From NCBI GenBank assembly GCA_903970565.1, contig CAJCJE010000012.1:1-15837 (forward strand): DNA of 15,837 bases. Direction: 5' to 3'. The position numbers and the translations under genes are program-made. The stretch is from Candidatus Melainabacteria bacterium (GTDB lineage Bacteria > Actinomycetota > Actinomycetes > Mycobacteriales > Pseudonocardiaceae). Under the pieces are notes generated by a model, which saw only the letters and a list, made by a program, of their open reading frames with translations, searched no databases and was not told where the DNA came from. This document shows, piece after piece, positions 14,673-15,837 of this stretch (positions within the stretch are counted from its first letter, which is position 1; every line of letters starts with the position of its first letter).

Positions 14673-15032
14673 TCAGGCCGAGGCCGGAATAACCTCACGG
14701 GTCAGCTTGGAACCCCACGGACACCAGTAACAGCCGGGTAGAAATGCGCCACAGGCCTCATCCAAGTGGTCATCGACGTACTGTGGTGTCGAATCACACA
14801 CCTCGATCGCCATATCGAAGAAGGCGACCGTTTGCGGGTCGAGGTAGAAATCGTAGGAAGGATTGTAGTCCTTCTTCTGCTTCCTGATCCGGCCCATGAT
14901 ATGCGGTTTGCTGGTTTCCACTCCGGTGAGCAGCCTTCGGGCGTGGTCGATGTCGGCATCGTTGGTGATATCGACGATGAACTCTTTGTCAGTGTTCCAT
15001 CCGCCGCCGTAGGTGAAGGCGAAAAGCGCCAT
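14673..15032 (-). CDS. BP74-like small protein with four cysteines
   Basis: 119 residues from ATG 15032, with GGAG 5 bases upstream; the frame is open further up but without a ribosome site or consistent codon bias. It resembles, from recall, the N-terminal domain of the calmodulin-binding BP74 protein family: FIVDITNDADIDHARRLLTG, then HIMGRI, DYNPSYDFYLDPQTVAFFD, AIEVCDSTPQYVDDHLDEAC and GAFLPGCYWCPWGSKLTREV. Cysteines are at 79, 94, 101 and 104, the last two as CYWC. No signal peptide or membrane segment is seen. Codon use is less G/C-biased than in the neighbours (for example around 14840-14890), suggesting transfer. Its neighbour, a MauE-MauD fusion, handles thiols, so these cysteines are candidate substrates. 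Biochemical function is unknown. Confidence 0.75.
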   Translation of the reverse strand: MALFAFTYGGGWNTDKEFIVDITNDADIDHARRLLTGVETSKPHIMGRIRKQKKDYNPSYDFYLDPQTVAFFDMAIEVCDSTPQYVDDHLDEACGAFLPGCYWCPWGSKLTREVIPASA

Positions 15033-15631
15033 GCGAACTCCATTTCTGGGATGCTGGACGGTTTCTGTCGTTGAATCAGCGGAATTCCGGCGACCGGGCC
15101 CGGCCACGAGAGATGATCTTAATTGCGCCGATACGATTGGACAGCCGGCATTCGAGTGACTCCGAATTCCCACGGAGGACCTACCCAGAATTACCGAGAA
15201 AGTGCACGAGATGCCACCGAATGGTCCCGGCAGTTTGCTGCGGGTAGCGAGAAATAGACCGAAGGAGTGGTCCACCGGCGGCGAGATCGGCCATTCGGTG
15301 GAGACGCCGATCCTTCGAGACCGACCCTTCAGGCCGGCCTCGCGCGCCACGTCGAGATGAACGTCGACCAGGAGTAGACCGGCGTCGAAGGCAGGCGACG
15401 TGATCCCCCAACCGTGTAGTGATCAATGGCGTAATGACGGACAGTCCACAACTGACTACCGGTTAGGCGGATTGACCAGGGCCGCGCGCAGGGCTGTCCG
15501 GACTCAGATGTGGACGCGCCCGGTAACGTCTGCTCATCGCGGCCTGTCCAGCGCCAATCCACTTGCGACGGTGCCCCTGATCGCCATCAGTACCGCGCGA
15601 CCTGCGACGCTTGCGATCCCAGCCACTGGGC
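15033..15631. other. Intergenic stretch, no gene seen
   Basis: About 600 bases upstream of the BP74-like gene. It should contain that gene's promoter. Open frames here lack ribosome sites and sustained G/C-biased third positions. I see no repeats, RNA gene or element ends that I can support. Confidence 0.5.
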
Positions 15632-15837
15632 CTATACGGGACACACGGTCTGTCGCGTGGGTTCGACGGTGAATCGCGCTTCGTCAAGCAAGACCGGCCA
15701 CGGCGCAATGTCGGTATCGGTCACCTCGGCGGCCGGGTCGTCCCACCGGAGGTCGGTCCAGCCTGGCAGCGGATTCCGGTGCCCACGTAACTCCATGAAC
15801 CCGACCCGCATCGATACCGGCCGGCCGGTCGCCGTGC
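15632..15837 (-). CDS. 3' end of an unrecognised gene running off the window
   Basis: On the minus strand a frame enters from the right edge and ends at TAG (15632-15634), giving 67 residues. It contains VSMRVGFMELRGHRNPLPGW, then TDLRWDDPAAEVTDTDIAPW, then VLLDEARFTVEPTR. Third codon positions are strongly G/C-biased, as expected of a real gene here. I recognise no family from this C-terminal piece; it is cytoplasmic-looking and acidic. The rest, including the start, lies outside. Confidence 0.6.
   Translation of the reverse strand, partial: TATGRPVSMRVGFMELRGHRNPLPGWTDLRWDDPAAEVTDTDIAPWPVLLDEARFTVEPTRQTVCPV

Noticed and set aside
15033..15350. Extended N-terminus of the BP74-like protein to a GTG at 15350
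   Set aside because: No ribosome site there; the family start matches the ATG at 15032, which has GGAG at the right distance.

Overview
The window is very GC-rich, with G/C-biased third codon positions, GTG starts, GGAGG-type ribosome sites and regulator families (SARP, HxlR-SCP2) typical of antibiotic-producing actinomycetes. It looks like the edge of a secondary-metabolite gene cluster from a filamentous actinobacterium. The genus cannot be read from the sequence; Pseudonocardiales or Streptomycetales would both fit.

Left block (1-3937, + strand): the C-terminal part of a type I polyketide synthase (ketoreductase plus acyl carrier protein) whose ACP end resembles iterative aromatic synthases of the 6-methylsalicylate type. 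Sixteen bases later comes a stand-alone aryl-acid adenylating enzyme of the DhbE/EntE class. Together they suggest that an aromatic polyketide acid is made and then activated for transfer to another building block. A 72-residue protein with a possible zinc site follows.

Regulatory block (4062-7736): an AraC-family regulator on the minus strand, divergent from a SARP activator across a 358-base, AT-richer intergenic region with palindromes, then two tandem HxlR-type regulators each fused to an SCP2-like domain.

Middle block (7835-10311, + strand): two unrecognised, overlapping small genes and a SagB-family flavin dehydrogenase that appears to lack the usual catalytic lysine and the usual glycine-rich FMN motif. 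A hairpin terminator separates it from a convergent, apparently orphan NarL/LuxR-type response regulator.

Right block (10951-15837): about 0.9 kb without a convincing gene, a GNAT acetyltransferase, a stretch of decayed minus-strand reading frames (12718-13445), then a probable two-gene minus-strand operon: a BP74-like small protein with four cysteines followed by a MauE-MauD-type fusion (membrane thiol oxidoreductase plus thioredoxin-fold domain). The window ends inside the 3' end of another minus-strand gene.

The left half therefore looks like biosynthesis plus layered pathway regulation; the right half looks like a cluster border with decayed sequence. The most unusual items are the altered SagB enzyme with no cyclodehydratase in view, the unknown overlapping gene pair, and the BP74-like/MauED pair.
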